A stretch of 64,000 bases of DNA from Rathayibacter sp. VKM Ac-2857. GTDB taxonomy: Bacteria; Actinomycetota; Actinomycetes; Actinomycetales; Microbacteriaceae. Below, one piece after another: positions 32,048-40,312 of the stretch (within the stretch, counting starts at the first letter, position 1; every line of letters starts with the position of its first letter). The position numbers were made by a program, and so were the translations under genes. Below the pieces are notes generated by a model. The model saw only the letters and a list, made by a program, of their open reading frames with translations, searched no databases and had not been told where the DNA came from. The stretch covers positions 608,543 through 672,542 of the forward strand of contig NZ_JABMLE010000004.1 in the NCBI RefSeq assembly GCF_013205025.1. Direction: 5' to 3'.

Positions 32048-32055
32048 CCCTCCGC
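32037..32055 (+). terminator. Hairpin enclosing the modC stop codon
   Basis: GCGGAGGG (32037-32044), loop TAG, CCCTCCGC (32048-32055). The 3-base loop is the modC stop. Probably ends the mod transcript before the independently promoted oxidoreductase genes, though a ribosome at the stop codon would melt it. Confidence 0.5.
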
Positions 32056-32098
32056 AGCCTGCCCGAGAAGGGCCCCCTCCCGCGTCCTCTCCCGCGGG

Positions 32099-32104
32099 TA
32101 GCTT
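32099..32104 (+). promoter_or_regulatory. -10 hexamer TAGCTT of the molybdoenzyme operon
   Basis: TAGCTT ends 6 bases before ATG 32111, leaderless spacing; the three oxidoreductase genes thus have a promoter of their own. Confidence 0.5.
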
Positions 32105-32110
32105 TCACGC

Positions 32111-32722
32111 ATGGCGCAGCGCAGCGAGACCAGGCCGGTGCCGTCGACGGCGATCGACGTCACCGTCAACGGCGAGCCGAGGGCGGTCGAGGTCGACAAC
32201 CGCACCACCCTCCTCGACCTGCTCCGGGAGCGGCTCGATCTCATCGGCTCGAAGAAGGGCTGCGATCACGGCCAGTGCGGCGCCTGCACCGTGCTGCTCG
32301 ACGGGCGCCGGACCAACAGCTGCCTCGTGCTGGCGGTGTCGGTCGACGGCCGCGAGGTCACCACGATCGAGGGCCTGGCCGACGGCGAGACTCTGCATCC
32401 GGTGCAGCGGGCGTTCCTCGAGCGCGACGCCTACCAGTGCGGCTACTGCACCCCGGGGCAGATCTGCTCAGTGGTCGGGATGCTCGCCGAGGCGCGCGCG
32501 GGCATGCCCAGCCACGTCACTGCCGAGCTCGACGCCGCCCACGTCGTGCTCGGTGACGCCGTGCTCGGTGACGTCGTGCTCGACGACGAGGAGGTGCGCG
32601 AGCGGATGAGTGGCAACCTCTGCCGCTGCGGCGCCTACGCGAACATCGTGCCCGCCGTCCACGACGCCCAGGTGCACGCCGACACCTGCACGCACCCGAG
32701 CGAGACGGAGACCGCGCGATGA
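32111..32722 (+). CDS. Molybdenum aldehyde oxidoreductase, 2Fe-2S subunit (PaoA/YagT-like)
   Basis: A 203-aa subunit with two [2Fe-2S] domains. The plant-ferredoxin-type N-terminal cluster uses C51, C56, C59 and C71 ([18 protein letters not shown]); the helical C-terminal cluster uses C110, C113, C171 and C173 ([19 protein letters not shown]). It passes electrons from the molybdenum centre to FAD. Unlike E. coli PaoA there is no Tat signal, so the complex should be cytosolic. Residues 144-158 are a small in-frame duplication ([14 protein letters not shown]). ATGA overlap with the next gene. Confidence 0.93.
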   Translation: MAQRSETRPVPSTAIDVTVNGEPRAVEVDNRTTLLDLLRERLDLIGSKKGCDHGQCGACTVLLDGRRTNSCLVLAVSVDGREVTTIEGLADGETLHPVQRAFLERDAYQCGYCTPGQICSVVGMLAEARAGMPSHVTAELDAAHVVLGDAVLGDVVLDDEEVRERMSGNLCRCGAYANIVPAVHDAQVHADTCTHPSETETAR

Positions 32723-33738
32723 GGACCTTCGAGTACCAGCGGGCCGCGGACGTCGCCGACGCCGTGCGCCTGCTCGCCGCGTCGCCCGAGGCGAGGCCGC
32801 TCGCCGGCGGCACCAACCTCGTCGACCTGATGAAGCTCGGCGTCGAGCGCCCCGCCGCACTCGTCGACGTCAGCCGGGTCGACTTCGGCGGCGTCGAGGA
32901 GACACCCGAGGGCGGCCTCCTGATCGGCGCCGGAGTCGCGAACAGCGACCTCGCCGCGAACCCGCTGGTCCGCCGCCGCTACCCGGCCCTCAGCCGTGCC
33001 CTGCTCGCCGGCGCCTCCGGCCAGCTGCGCAACCAGGCCTCGACCGCCGGGAACCTGCTGCAGCGCACCCGCTGCACCTCCTTCACCGACGTCTCGAAGC
33101 CGTGCAACAAGCGCGAGCCGGGCACCGGCTGCTCCGCGCTGACGGGCGTCTCCCGCGAGCTCGCGATCCTCGGCATCGCCACCGACGTCGACCCCGGTCA
33201 CCTCTGCATCGCGACCCATCCCGGCGACATGGCCGTCGCGCTCACCGCGCTCGACGCCGTGATCCGCTTCGCGACCGTCGACGGGCCGTCGAGCCTGCCG
33301 ATCACCGACTTCTACCGTCTCCCCGGCGAGCACCCCGAGCGCGACACCGACCTGCCGACCGGCGCCCTGATCACGGCGGTCGAGCTGCCTCCGCTCCCCT
33401 TCGCCGCGACCTCGACCTACCGCAAGGCCCGCGACCGCCGCTCCTACGCCTTCGCTCTCGGCTCGGTCGCCGCCGCGCTCGAGGTGACCGACGGGACCGT
33501 GACCGACGTCCGCCTCGCCCTCGGCGCGGTCGCGCACGCCCCCTGGCGCGCCCGCATAGCGGAGGACCTGCTCCGCGGCGGCCCCGCGACCGTCGAGGCG
33601 TTCACGCGGGCGGCGGAGGCGGAGCTCGCCGCCGCGACGCCGACCGAGCAGAACGCCTTCAAGGTCCCGCTGCTCCGGCGGCTGATCGTCGGCGTCCTGG
33701 CCGAGCTCGCCGGACTGGACGAGGAGGCGGCGGCATGA
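32719..33738 (+). CDS. Molybdenum aldehyde oxidoreductase, FAD/4Fe-4S subunit (PaoB/YagS-like)
   Basis: A 339-aa FAD subunit. LAGGTNLVDLMKLGVE binds the FAD pyrophosphate and GQLRNQASTAGNLLQRTRC the flavin region. Four cysteines, C119, C129 (PCNKREPGTGC), C138 and C163 (HLCIATHPGD), match those holding the extra [4Fe-4S] cluster in the PaoB class, which separates it from ordinary xanthine dehydrogenase. Acceptor of the electrons is unknown. Overlaps both neighbours by ATGA, so the three subunits are made stoichiometrically. Confidence 0.93.
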   Translation: MRTFEYQRAADVADAVRLLAASPEARPLAGGTNLVDLMKLGVERPAALVDVSRVDFGGVEETPEGGLLIGAGVANSDLAANPLVRRRYPALSRALLAGASGQLRNQASTAGNLLQRTRCTSFTDVSKPCNKREPGTGCSALTGVSRELAILGIATDVDPGHLCIATHPGDMAVALTALDAVIRFATVDGPSSLPITDFYRLPGEHPERDTDLPTGALITAVELPPLPFAATSTYRKARDRRSYAFALGSVAAALEVTDGTVTDVRLALGAVAHAPWRARIAEDLLRGGPATVEAFTRAAEAELAAATPTEQNAFKVPLLRRLIVGVLAELAGLDEEAAA

Positions 33739-35825
33739 CCGCGCTCGGAACTCCACTCGCCCGCCTCGAGGGCCGCGACAAGGTCACCGGCGCGGCCCGC
33801 TACGCCTTCGAGCACTCACCGGAGGGACTGCTGCACGCCTGGCCCGTGCAGGCGGCCGTCGCGACGGGCATGGTGAAGCACCTCGATCTCGACGCCGTGC
33901 TCGCGCTGCCGGGAGTGCACTCGGTGATCACCCCCGACTCCGCGCTGCCGCTCGAGGACGCGGACGACGGCGAGCTGCAGGTGCTGCAGTCGCACGCGGT
34001 CGCCTACCGCGGCCAGGTGATCGCGCTCGTCCTCGCCGACACGCTCGAGACGGCCCGAGACGCCGCCGCCGCTCTGCGCGTCGAGTACGTCGACTCCGGG
34101 ACCGACGTCGTGCTCACCGAGGACCAGCCCAAGCTCTACGCGCCGGAGCAGGTCAACGCCGGCTTCCCGACCGACAGCTCCGAGGGCGACGTCGACACGG
34201 CGATCGCGGCGGCGGCCGTCTCGATCGACGCGCGCTACTCCACCCCGGCGCTGTTCAACTCGCCGATGGAGCCGCACGCCTCGGTCGTCACCTGGGCCGA
34301 CGGGCGGCTCGACGTCCTCGACTCCTCGCAGGGCACGAGCTCGGTGCAGTCGACTCTGGCGACGCTGTTCTCGCTCGATCCCGCCGTGATCCGGGTGCGC
34401 AGCGAGCACGTCGGCGGCGGCTTCGGCTCCAAGGGCTCGCCGCGGCCGAACGTCGTCCTCGCGACGATGGCGGCGATCATCACGGGACGGCCGATCAAGA
34501 TCGCGTACACCCGGCAGATGATGTTCGCGCTGGCCGGCTACCGGACGCCGACGATCTCGCGCGTCCGGCTCGCCGCCGATGCGGAGGGGCGGCTCACCGC
34601 GATCGCGCACGAGGCGTTCTCCCACACCTCCACGATCCAGGAGTTCGCCGAGCAGACCGGCGAGGCCACCCGTCACCTCTACGCGGCGCCGAACCGGTTG
34701 GTCACCCACCGGGTCGCGGCGCTCGACGTGCCGACGCCCCGCTGGATGCGCGCCCCCGGCGAGTGCCCCGGCATGTACGCGCTCGAATCGGCGATGGACG
34801 AGCTCGCGGTCGCCGCCGGCATCGACCCGATCGAGCTGCGGGTGCGCAACGAGCCGGACGTCGACCCCGACTCTGGCTCGCCCTTCTCCAGCCGGCACTA
34901 CCTCGACTGCTTCCGCCGAGGAGCGGAGCTGTTCGGCTGGGAGGATCGCGATCCGCGGGCCGGCGTCGACCGCCGCGGCCGCTGGCTCGTCGGCACCGGA
35001 GTCGCCGGCGCCACCTACCCCGTCCTCACCTCGCCGAGCGGGGCGCGCGCCACCGCGCTGCCCGGCGGCCGCTTCGTCGTCGCGGTGAACGCGACCGACA
35101 TCGGCCAGGGCGCCCGCACGGTGCTGACCCAGGTCGCGGCCGACGCGCTGGACGTGCCGGTCGACCGGATCGAGATCGTCATCGCCGACAGCGCGCTGCC
35201 GCAGGGACCGGTCGCCGGCGGCTCCTCGGGCACCGGCTCCTGGGGCTGGGCCGTCACCAAGGCCTGCCACCGCCTGCTCGCCCTGCTCGCCGACGGGCAG
35301 CCGCTGCCGCCGGAGGGGCTCGAGGTCGTCGTCGACACCACGGAGGACGTCGCCGGGATGGGCGAGTACGCCCGCTACGCCTACGGCGCGCACTTCGTCG
35401 AGGCGCGGGTCGACCTCGACTCCGGCGAGATCCAGGTGCCGCGGATGCTCGGCGTCTTCGCCGCGGGCCGGATCCTCAACCCGCGCACCGCGCGCTCGCA
35501 GTTCCTCGGCGGCATGACGATGGGGCTGTCGATGGCGCTGCACGAGCACGGCGCCCTCGACCCGCTGCTCGGCGACTACGCCAACCACGACTTCGCGACC
35601 TACCACGTGGCGGCCAACGCCGACGTGGTCGACCTCCGGGCGGAGTGGCTGGACGAGGTCGATCCGCACCTCGCGCCGATGGGCGGCAAGGGCATCGGCG
35701 AGATCGGCAACGTGGGTACCGCCGCGGCGGTGGCGAACGCGGTCTTCCACGCCACGGGCGTCCGCGTCCGCGACCTGCCGGTGCAGCCCGACAAGCTGCT
35801 CGCCGCGCTGCCGCCCCGCTTCTGA
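33735..35825 (+). CDS. Molybdenum aldehyde oxidoreductase, Moco-binding subunit (PaoC/YagR-like)
   Basis: A 696-aa catalytic subunit of the xanthine oxidase family. LEGRDKVTGAARYAFE begins the aldehyde oxidase a/b-hammerhead domain; DSSQGTSSVQSTLATLF, EHVGGGFGSKG and RAPGECPGMYALESAMDEL line the molybdopterin site; GGKGIGEIGNVGTAAAV carries the catalytic Glu. It would oxidise an aldehyde or aromatic heterocycle. No XdhC-type maturation factor is seen in the window. The immediately preceding mod operon supplies molybdate. A repeat element lies 47 bases after the stop. Confidence 0.93.
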   Translation: MTALGTPLARLEGRDKVTGAARYAFEHSPEGLLHAWPVQAAVATGMVKHLDLDAVLALPGVHSVITPDSALPLEDADDGELQVLQSHAVAYRGQVIALVLADTLETARDAAAALRVEYVDSGTDVVLTEDQPKLYAPEQVNAGFPTDSSEGDVDTAIAAAAVSIDARYSTPALFNSPMEPHASVVTWADGRLDVLDSSQGTSSVQSTLATLFSLDPAVIRVRSEHVGGGFGSKGSPRPNVVLATMAAIITGRPIKIAYTRQMMFALAGYRTPTISRVRLAADAEGRLTAIAHEAFSHTSTIQEFAEQTGEATRHLYAAPNRLVTHRVAALDVPTPRWMRAPGECPGMYALESAMDELAVAAGIDPIELRVRNEPDVDPDSGSPFSSRHYLDCFRRGAELFGWEDRDPRAGVDRRGRWLVGTGVAGATYPVLTSPSGARATALPGGRFVVAVNATDIGQGARTVLTQVAADALDVPVDRIEIVIADSALPQGPVAGGSSGTGSWGWAVTKACHRLLALLADGQPLPPEGLEVVVDTTEDVAGMGEYARYAYGAHFVEARVDLDSGEIQVPRMLGVFAAGRILNPRTARSQFLGGMTMGLSMALHEHGALDPLLGDYANHDFATYHVAANADVVDLRAEWLDEVDPHLAPMGGKGIGEIGNVGTAAAVANAVFHATGVRVRDLPVQPDKLLAALPPRF

Positions 35826-35871
35826 CGGCGGGCCCTTCAGGAGAGGTCACCCTCTCGGTCGGGCGACTGCA

Positions 35872-35996
35872 TGCTGATCGAGTAGCCCGCGCAGCGGGCG
35901 TATCGAGATCCACCGGCGTCAGAAGGACGGGTCTGCAGACCGCCCTGCTGACGAAGGCGGGTCTCGATACGCCCCTGCGGGGCTACTCGACCAGCA
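35872..35996 (+). repeat. Full-length composite palindromic element (125 bp)
   Basis: Best-preserved copy: left module (hairpin CCCGCGCAGCGGG), linker with GGGTCTGCAGACCGCCC, right module (hairpin CCCCTGCGGGG). Sits between two convergent genes, where it could terminate both. Confidence 0.92.
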
Positions 35997-36023
35997 TGAA
36001 CGGGACGCCGCGCCCCCTGTCCC

Positions 36024-36665
36024 TCACTGCCGGGACGGGGAGCGAGTGAAGCCGGGCAGCCGGCCGAAGGCGTGGACGACGGCCGTCGCGGCGAACGGGA
36101 GGACGGCCCCGGCGGCGGCGAGCCCGAGCACCGGGGCGCTCGTCGCGAGCGCCAGCAGCAGGAACAGCACCGCCGCGAGCATCAGGGTGCAGAGCGGCCT
36201 CGCGAGCAGGAGCAGCGCCGCTGTCCGCAGCTGCCAGCGCGTCCGCTCCGCGAAATGCGCCCGCACCACCCAGAACACGACGGCGAACAGCGCGAAAAGC
36301 ACGGACACCACGAGGAGCACGCCGGTCACCGCCACGCCGACGCCGTCGACCTCCTGGCCGCCGAGGATCCGGTGGTCGACCCAGAGGACCGCGCCGACGC
36401 CGAGCAGCGCGAAGCCCGGCAGGTTGGCCCGCGGGAACTCCTCCCGCCAGGACCGCGCGAACGTCGAGACGGTGCGCCGGAGCGACCACGACCCGTCGGC
36501 GTCGAGCAGCCGGGCGCGGTGGACGGCGTGCGCGGCGGCCACCGAGGGGAAGAACCCGGCGACCACCGCGCCGCGCAGGGTGAAGACGAGCATCGCCGCC
36601 GAGACGACCACGATCAGCAGCACGACCCGGCAGGCCGCCTCGTAGCGCTCGGCGAGCGACGCCAT
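36024..36665 (-). CDS. DUF624 (YesL-like) membrane protein
   Basis: A 213-aa membrane protein of the YesL/DUF624 type, with about five helices (CRVVLLIVVVSAAMLVFTLR, VAVTGVLLVVSVLFALFAVV, TLMLAAVLFLLLALATSA). Such genes are regularly found at the end of LplABC-type oligosaccharide importer operons, as here; their role is unknown. The start overlaps the stop of the upstream permease gene by one base (TGATG). Confidence 0.88.
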   Translation of the reverse strand: MASLAERYEAACRVVLLIVVVSAAMLVFTLRGAVVAGFFPSVAAAHAVHRARLLDADGSWSLRRTVSTFARSWREEFPRANLPGFALLGVGAVLWVDHRILGGQEVDGVGVAVTGVLLVVSVLFALFAVVFWVVRAHFAERTRWQLRTAALLLLARPLCTLMLAAVLFLLLALATSAPVLGLAAAGAVLPFAATAVVHAFGRLPGFTRSPSRQ

Positions 36666-37600
36666 CAGCCCTTCACCGCCCCGACCAGCACGCCCTTGTT
36701 GAAGTACTTCTGCAGGAACGGGTAGAGCACGAGCAGCGGCAGCGTCGAGACGATGATCACGCCGTACTTGATCTGGTCGGCGGTCTCCTGCAGCTGCTGC
36801 GCGGACTGCCCGCCGCTGCCGCCCTGGCCCGCGACCGACTGGTTCGCGAGCAGGATGCTCTGCAGCACGTTCTGCAGCGGCAGGAGCGACGCGTCCCGGA
36901 CGAAGACCAGCCCGGTGAAGTAGTCGTTCCAGTGCCCGACGAAGTAGTACAGCCCGATCACGGCGATGATCGCCGCGGACAGCGGGAGCACGATCCGCAG
37001 GAAGAAGCCGAGGTAGGTCACCCCGTCGATGCGGGCCGCGTCGTGCAGCTCCTCGGGAATCGAGGTCTCGAAGAACGAGCGGGCGATGATGAGGTTGAAG
37101 ACGCTGAGGGCGCCGGGGAGGACGAACACCCACATCGAGTTCAGCAGCCCGAGGTCGCGGTAGAGCAGGTAGTTCGGGATCAGCCCGCCCGAGAAGAACA
37201 GCGTGACCGCGAACGCCAGGAGCAGCACCCGCCGCGGCCGGAACTCGGGCCGCGAGAGCGCGAACGCCGCCGGGATCGTGACGAGCAGGTTCAGCGCGGT
37301 GCCGAGGACGGCGTAGACGACGGAGTTGCGGTAGCCGTTCCAGATCCGCTCGTCCTGCAGCAGCCGCTCGTAGCCGGAGAGCCGGAAGCCCTCCGGGATC
37401 AGCGCGAGCCGCCCGGAGGAGACCGCGCCCGGGTCCGAGAACGAGGCGACCACGATGAACCAGAGCGGATAGAGCACGGCGAGCACGACGATCGCGATCA
37501 GGAGGCCGGCGACGACGTCGATCAGCCGGTCGAGCGGCCGCTTCGGCACCGACCGACGTCGGCGGCGCGGCGCGGCGGCCCCGCCGAGGGTACGGGTCAT
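36665..37600 (-). CDS. Carbohydrate ABC transporter permease (LplC type)
   Basis: A 311-aa permease with six membrane helices. VLAVLYPLWFIVVASFSDP is the usual LplC-like start, and the EAA loop is ELHDAARIDGVTYLGFFLRI followed by VLPLSAAIIAVIGLYYFVGH. ATG 37600 is used because GAGGACCGATC precedes it; the frame is open to 37627. Sixteen bases after the LplB-type gene. Forms the translocation channel with it. Confidence 0.92.
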   Translation of the reverse strand: MTRTLGGAAAPRRRRRSVPKRPLDRLIDVVAGLLIAIVVLAVLYPLWFIVVASFSDPGAVSSGRLALIPEGFRLSGYERLLQDERIWNGYRNSVVYAVLGTALNLLVTIPAAFALSRPEFRPRRVLLLAFAVTLFFSGGLIPNYLLYRDLGLLNSMWVFVLPGALSVFNLIIARSFFETSIPEELHDAARIDGVTYLGFFLRIVLPLSAAIIAVIGLYYFVGHWNDYFTGLVFVRDASLLPLQNVLQSILLANQSVAGQGGSGGQSAQQLQETADQIKYGVIIVSTLPLLVLYPFLQKYFNKGVLVGAVKG

Positions 37601-37616
37601 GATCGGTCCTCGCTGC

Positions 37617-38528
37617 TCAGAAGACACTGGAACCCGTGGCGCGCTTGGCGAGGTGGTTGGCCAGGATCAGCAGGGCGAAGTTGATCATCGTGTTGAAGAG
37701 GCCGATGGCGGTGGAGTACGAGAACTGGTTGCTGAGGATGCCGATCTTGTAGGTGTAGGTGGCGATGACCTCCGCGGAGGACAGATTGAGCGCGTTCTGC
37801 ATCAGGTAGACCTTCTCGAAGCCGACGCTCAGCACCGAGCCCATGTTGAGGATGAGCAGGATCGCCGCGGTCGGCAGGATCGTCGGGATGTCGACGTAGC
37901 GGATGAGCCTCAGGCGCCCGGCGCCGTCGATCTTCGCGGCCTCGTAGAGCGAGGTGTCGACGGTGGACAGCGCGGCGAGGTAGATGATCGCGTTCCAGCC
38001 GCAGTGCTGCCAGACCTCGCTGACCCAGTAGATCGTCGAGAAGGCGTCCGGCTCAGCGAGCAGATTCTGTCCCGGCAGGAACCGGCCCAGCAGCCCGTTC
38101 TCCGGCCGCAGGAAGATGTTGATCATCGCGACGATCACCACGACCGAGATGAAGTGCGGCATGTAGGTGATCGTCTGCACGAAGCTCTTCAGGCGGCCGG
38201 CGCTGATCTGGTTGATCAGCAGCGCCAGGACGATCGGGGCGACGAATCCCATCGCGAGCGTCCAGAGGCTGATCTGCACGGTGTTCAGCACGATCGTCGA
38301 GAACAGCGGCGACTCGAAGAACTGCACGAAGTAGTCGAAGCCGACCCACTCGCCGCCGCTCAGCCCCAGGGCGGGGACGTACTTCCGGAAGGCGAGCTGC
38401 AGTCCGTAGAGCGGCACGTACGCGAAGACGACGGTGAGGACCAGCGCCGGCAGCACCATCAGCCAGAGCTGCCAGTGGTGACGGACGCTGCGCAGGGCTG
38501 CGACCGGCGCGGGAGCCGTCCGCGTCAT
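37617..38528 (-). CDS. Carbohydrate ABC transporter permease (LplB type)
   Basis: A 303-aa permease: WLMVLPALVLTVVFAYVPLY, then further helices with QTITYMPHFISVVVIVAMIN and the EAA loop SLYEAAKIDGAGRLRLIRYV. This LplB class works with long binding proteins of the AlgQ/LipO type, as found next door. ATGA overlap with the binding-protein gene. Substrates of the class are oligosaccharides, often plant-derived; the actual one is unknown. Confidence 0.92.
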   Translation of the reverse strand: MTRTAPAPVAALRSVRHHWQLWLMVLPALVLTVVFAYVPLYGLQLAFRKYVPALGLSGGEWVGFDYFVQFFESPLFSTIVLNTVQISLWTLAMGFVAPIVLALLINQISAGRLKSFVQTITYMPHFISVVVIVAMINIFLRPENGLLGRFLPGQNLLAEPDAFSTIYWVSEVWQHCGWNAIIYLAALSTVDTSLYEAAKIDGAGRLRLIRYVDIPTILPTAAILLILNMGSVLSVGFEKVYLMQNALNLSSAEVIATYTYKIGILSNQFSYSTAIGLFNTMINFALLILANHLAKRATGSSVF

Positions 38529-40117
38529 GAGGCCGCGGTGTACAGGTCGTAGGCCTTCTGCCAGAGCTCGACGTTCTGCGCGAGGCCGATCGACTCCAGC
38601 TGGGCGACGTACTCGTCCCACTCGCCGTCGACCCCGCCCTCCGCGATCCACTGCGACGTCTTCTGCAGGGCGTAGTTGAGCACGGCGGTGTCGTTGTTCG
38701 CGGCGACGATCGCGTCCTCGGCGGAGAGGCGGACGTAGTCGGGCATCACGTCCCGCACGTGGTCGTAGTGCGAGTACTGCTCGGCGTAGACGTCGTCCAC
38801 CTCTCGCAGGTCGTCGCGGTTCCAGTCGCCGTTCAGCGTGACGGAGTCCGGAATCCAGCCGGCGAGGCGATCGGCGAGCGCCGGGTCGCGTCCGTCCGCG
38901 ACGGCCGCCCGGTAGGCCTCGGTCACCGTGTAGGTGCTGCCGCCGTCGTCGGTCACGTACTCCGGGATCGACCCGGTGAACTGCTGGATCGAGTACTTCT
39001 CGCTGTAGAGCGCGTCGACGACCTTCCAGACGCACTCGTCGCCGGCCGCTGCGGCCGAGACGGCGAGCTTCCCGCCCTCGTACTCGTTGTCGGAGCCGTC
39101 CCAGACCACGTCCTCGGGCGGCGTGCTCGCGGACGCCGCGGGAGCGGGCATCGCGACGTACTGGTCGCGGAGATCACCGAAGTCGGCGAGCGACCAGCCG
39201 AAGATCACGCCGGTCCGCGCGTTCTGCCCGTCGCCCTTCTGATCCGCGTAGTAGGCCGAGTCGTCCTTGGTGAGCGCATCCGCGGGCACGAGTCCGGCGG
39301 CCAGGAGCTCGTGCAGGTAGCCGACGACCTGCCGGTACTCGTCCGAGACGAGGAAGTTGGCGACCTTCCCGTCGGAGACGTGGATCCCCTGGGCCGACGG
39401 ACCCTTGTTGAACGACGTCACGACACCGGTCGAGTTCAGCAGCAGGAACGGGCTGTACCAGCCGAACCCGCCGGTCTCGAGCCGGCGGATGTTGAAGGGG
39501 ATCTCATCGGCCTGCCCGTTGCCGTTCGGGTCCTGCGTCTTGAACGCCTCGAGCACCGCGGTCAGCTCGTCCCAGGTCCTCGGGACCTCGAGGCCGAGCC
39601 GCTCGAGCCAGGCCCGGTTGATCATCATGTGCTGGCCGGACCCGCGGTAGCCGGTGCCCCGGGAGGAGGAGAGGGAGTGGATCTCGCCGCTCTCGTTCTC
39701 GACCAGCCGGCGCGCGTCGGGCTTCTCCTCGAGAAACCGCTGCACGTTCGGGAGGTCGTCGAGGTGCGGAGCGATGTCCTCGAAGAGGCCGGGGTACTGC
39801 ACCGCGTCGTTGGAGCCGACGGCACGGAGAGCGATGTCCGGCACGTCCCCCGCGGCGAGCGAGGGGTTCTTCTGCTGGTTCCACGCGGTGTCGTCGATCG
39901 TGTTCCAGTTCACGGTGCAGCCCGTCTCCTCCGCGAGCGCGGCCGCCCAGGCGGTCTCGCCGACCGGCACCTGCGCCGTGCTCTGCGCGATCAGGACGTC
40001 GACGGCGCCGTCGTCGGCGGAACCGCCGTCGGTGCAGGCCGCCAGGCTCGCCGTCAGCGCGAGAGCAGTCGCTCCGGCGAGTGATCGCCGGACCAGGGTG
40101 TTCGTGACGAGGGGCAT
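38525..40117 (-). CDS. Extracellular oligosaccharide-binding lipoprotein (LipO/AlgQ-like)
   Basis: A 530-aa solute-binding lipoprotein, much longer than ordinary ~420-aa sugar-binding proteins and typical for the LplBC-type importers. Signal core LAGATALALTASLAAC with lipobox LAAC, Cys near residue 28. The mature chain is rich in Trp and Tyr (WAAALAEETGCTVNWNTIDD, VPRTWDELTAVLEAFKTQDP, GKLAVSAAAAGDECVWKVVD). ATG 40117 has GGAG 9 bases upstream and starts the signal peptide; the alternative ATG 40132 lacks a site. First gene of the operon, directly behind a double LacI-type operator. Confidence 0.92.
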   Translation of the reverse strand: MPLVTNTLVRRSLAGATALALTASLAACTDGGSADDGAVDVLIAQSTAQVPVGETAWAAALAEETGCTVNWNTIDDTAWNQQKNPSLAAGDVPDIALRAVGSNDAVQYPGLFEDIAPHLDDLPNVQRFLEEKPDARRLVENESGEIHSLSSSRGTGYRGSGQHMMINRAWLERLGLEVPRTWDELTAVLEAFKTQDPNGNGQADEIPFNIRRLETGGFGWYSPFLLLNSTGVVTSFNKGPSAQGIHVSDGKVANFLVSDEYRQVVGYLHELLAAGLVPADALTKDDSAYYADQKGDGQNARTGVIFGWSLADFGDLRDQYVAMPAPAASASTPPEDVVWDGSDNEYEGGKLAVSAAAAGDECVWKVVDALYSEKYSIQQFTGSIPEYVTDDGGSTYTVTEAYRAAVADGRDPALADRLAGWIPDSVTLNGDWNRDDLREVDDVYAEQYSHYDHVRDVMPDYVRLSAEDAIVAANNDTAVLNYALQKTSQWIAEGGVDGEWDEYVAQLESIGLAQNVELWQKAYDLYTAAS

Positions 40118-40159
40118 GGTGTTCTTCTCCATCGAAGGGTGAGCGGCACGGGGTCGCAG

Positions 40160-40193
40160 GGTCCGTGACCGTTCACGTGAACGGTCACGGACC
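40160..40193. promoter_or_regulatory. 34-bp perfect palindrome: double LacI-type operator
   Basis: A perfect 34-bp palindrome centred between 40176 and 40177. It resolves into two abutting 12-bp imperfect dyads, GTGACCGTTCAC (40165-40176) and GTGAACGGTCAC (40177-40188), each with a central CG and the TGA/TCA ends typical of LacI-family sites. It lies directly downstream of the predicted +1 of the importer operon and about 120 bases before the divergent lacI-type gene, so bound repressor would block transcription. Confidence 0.8.
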
Positions 40194-40205
40194 ACGAGTG
40201 CCCAC

Positions 40206-40235
40206 ACGCTAAGCTGGCGGCCGTCGACCTGTCAA
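40206..40235 (-). promoter_or_regulatory. Promoter of the oligosaccharide importer operon
   Basis: On the minus strand: -35 TTGACA (40235-40230), 18-base spacer, -10 TAGCGT (40211-40206). The predicted start of transcription is near 40199, six bases before the operator. This is the best consensus promoter in the window. Confidence 0.75.
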
Positions 40236-40312
40236 GGCGGATGTCGCCGAAGACGTGACGCGTTGTCGTCACATACATGTTGCCAGACGAGACTGAGAAA
40301 GTGAGGGCCGCC

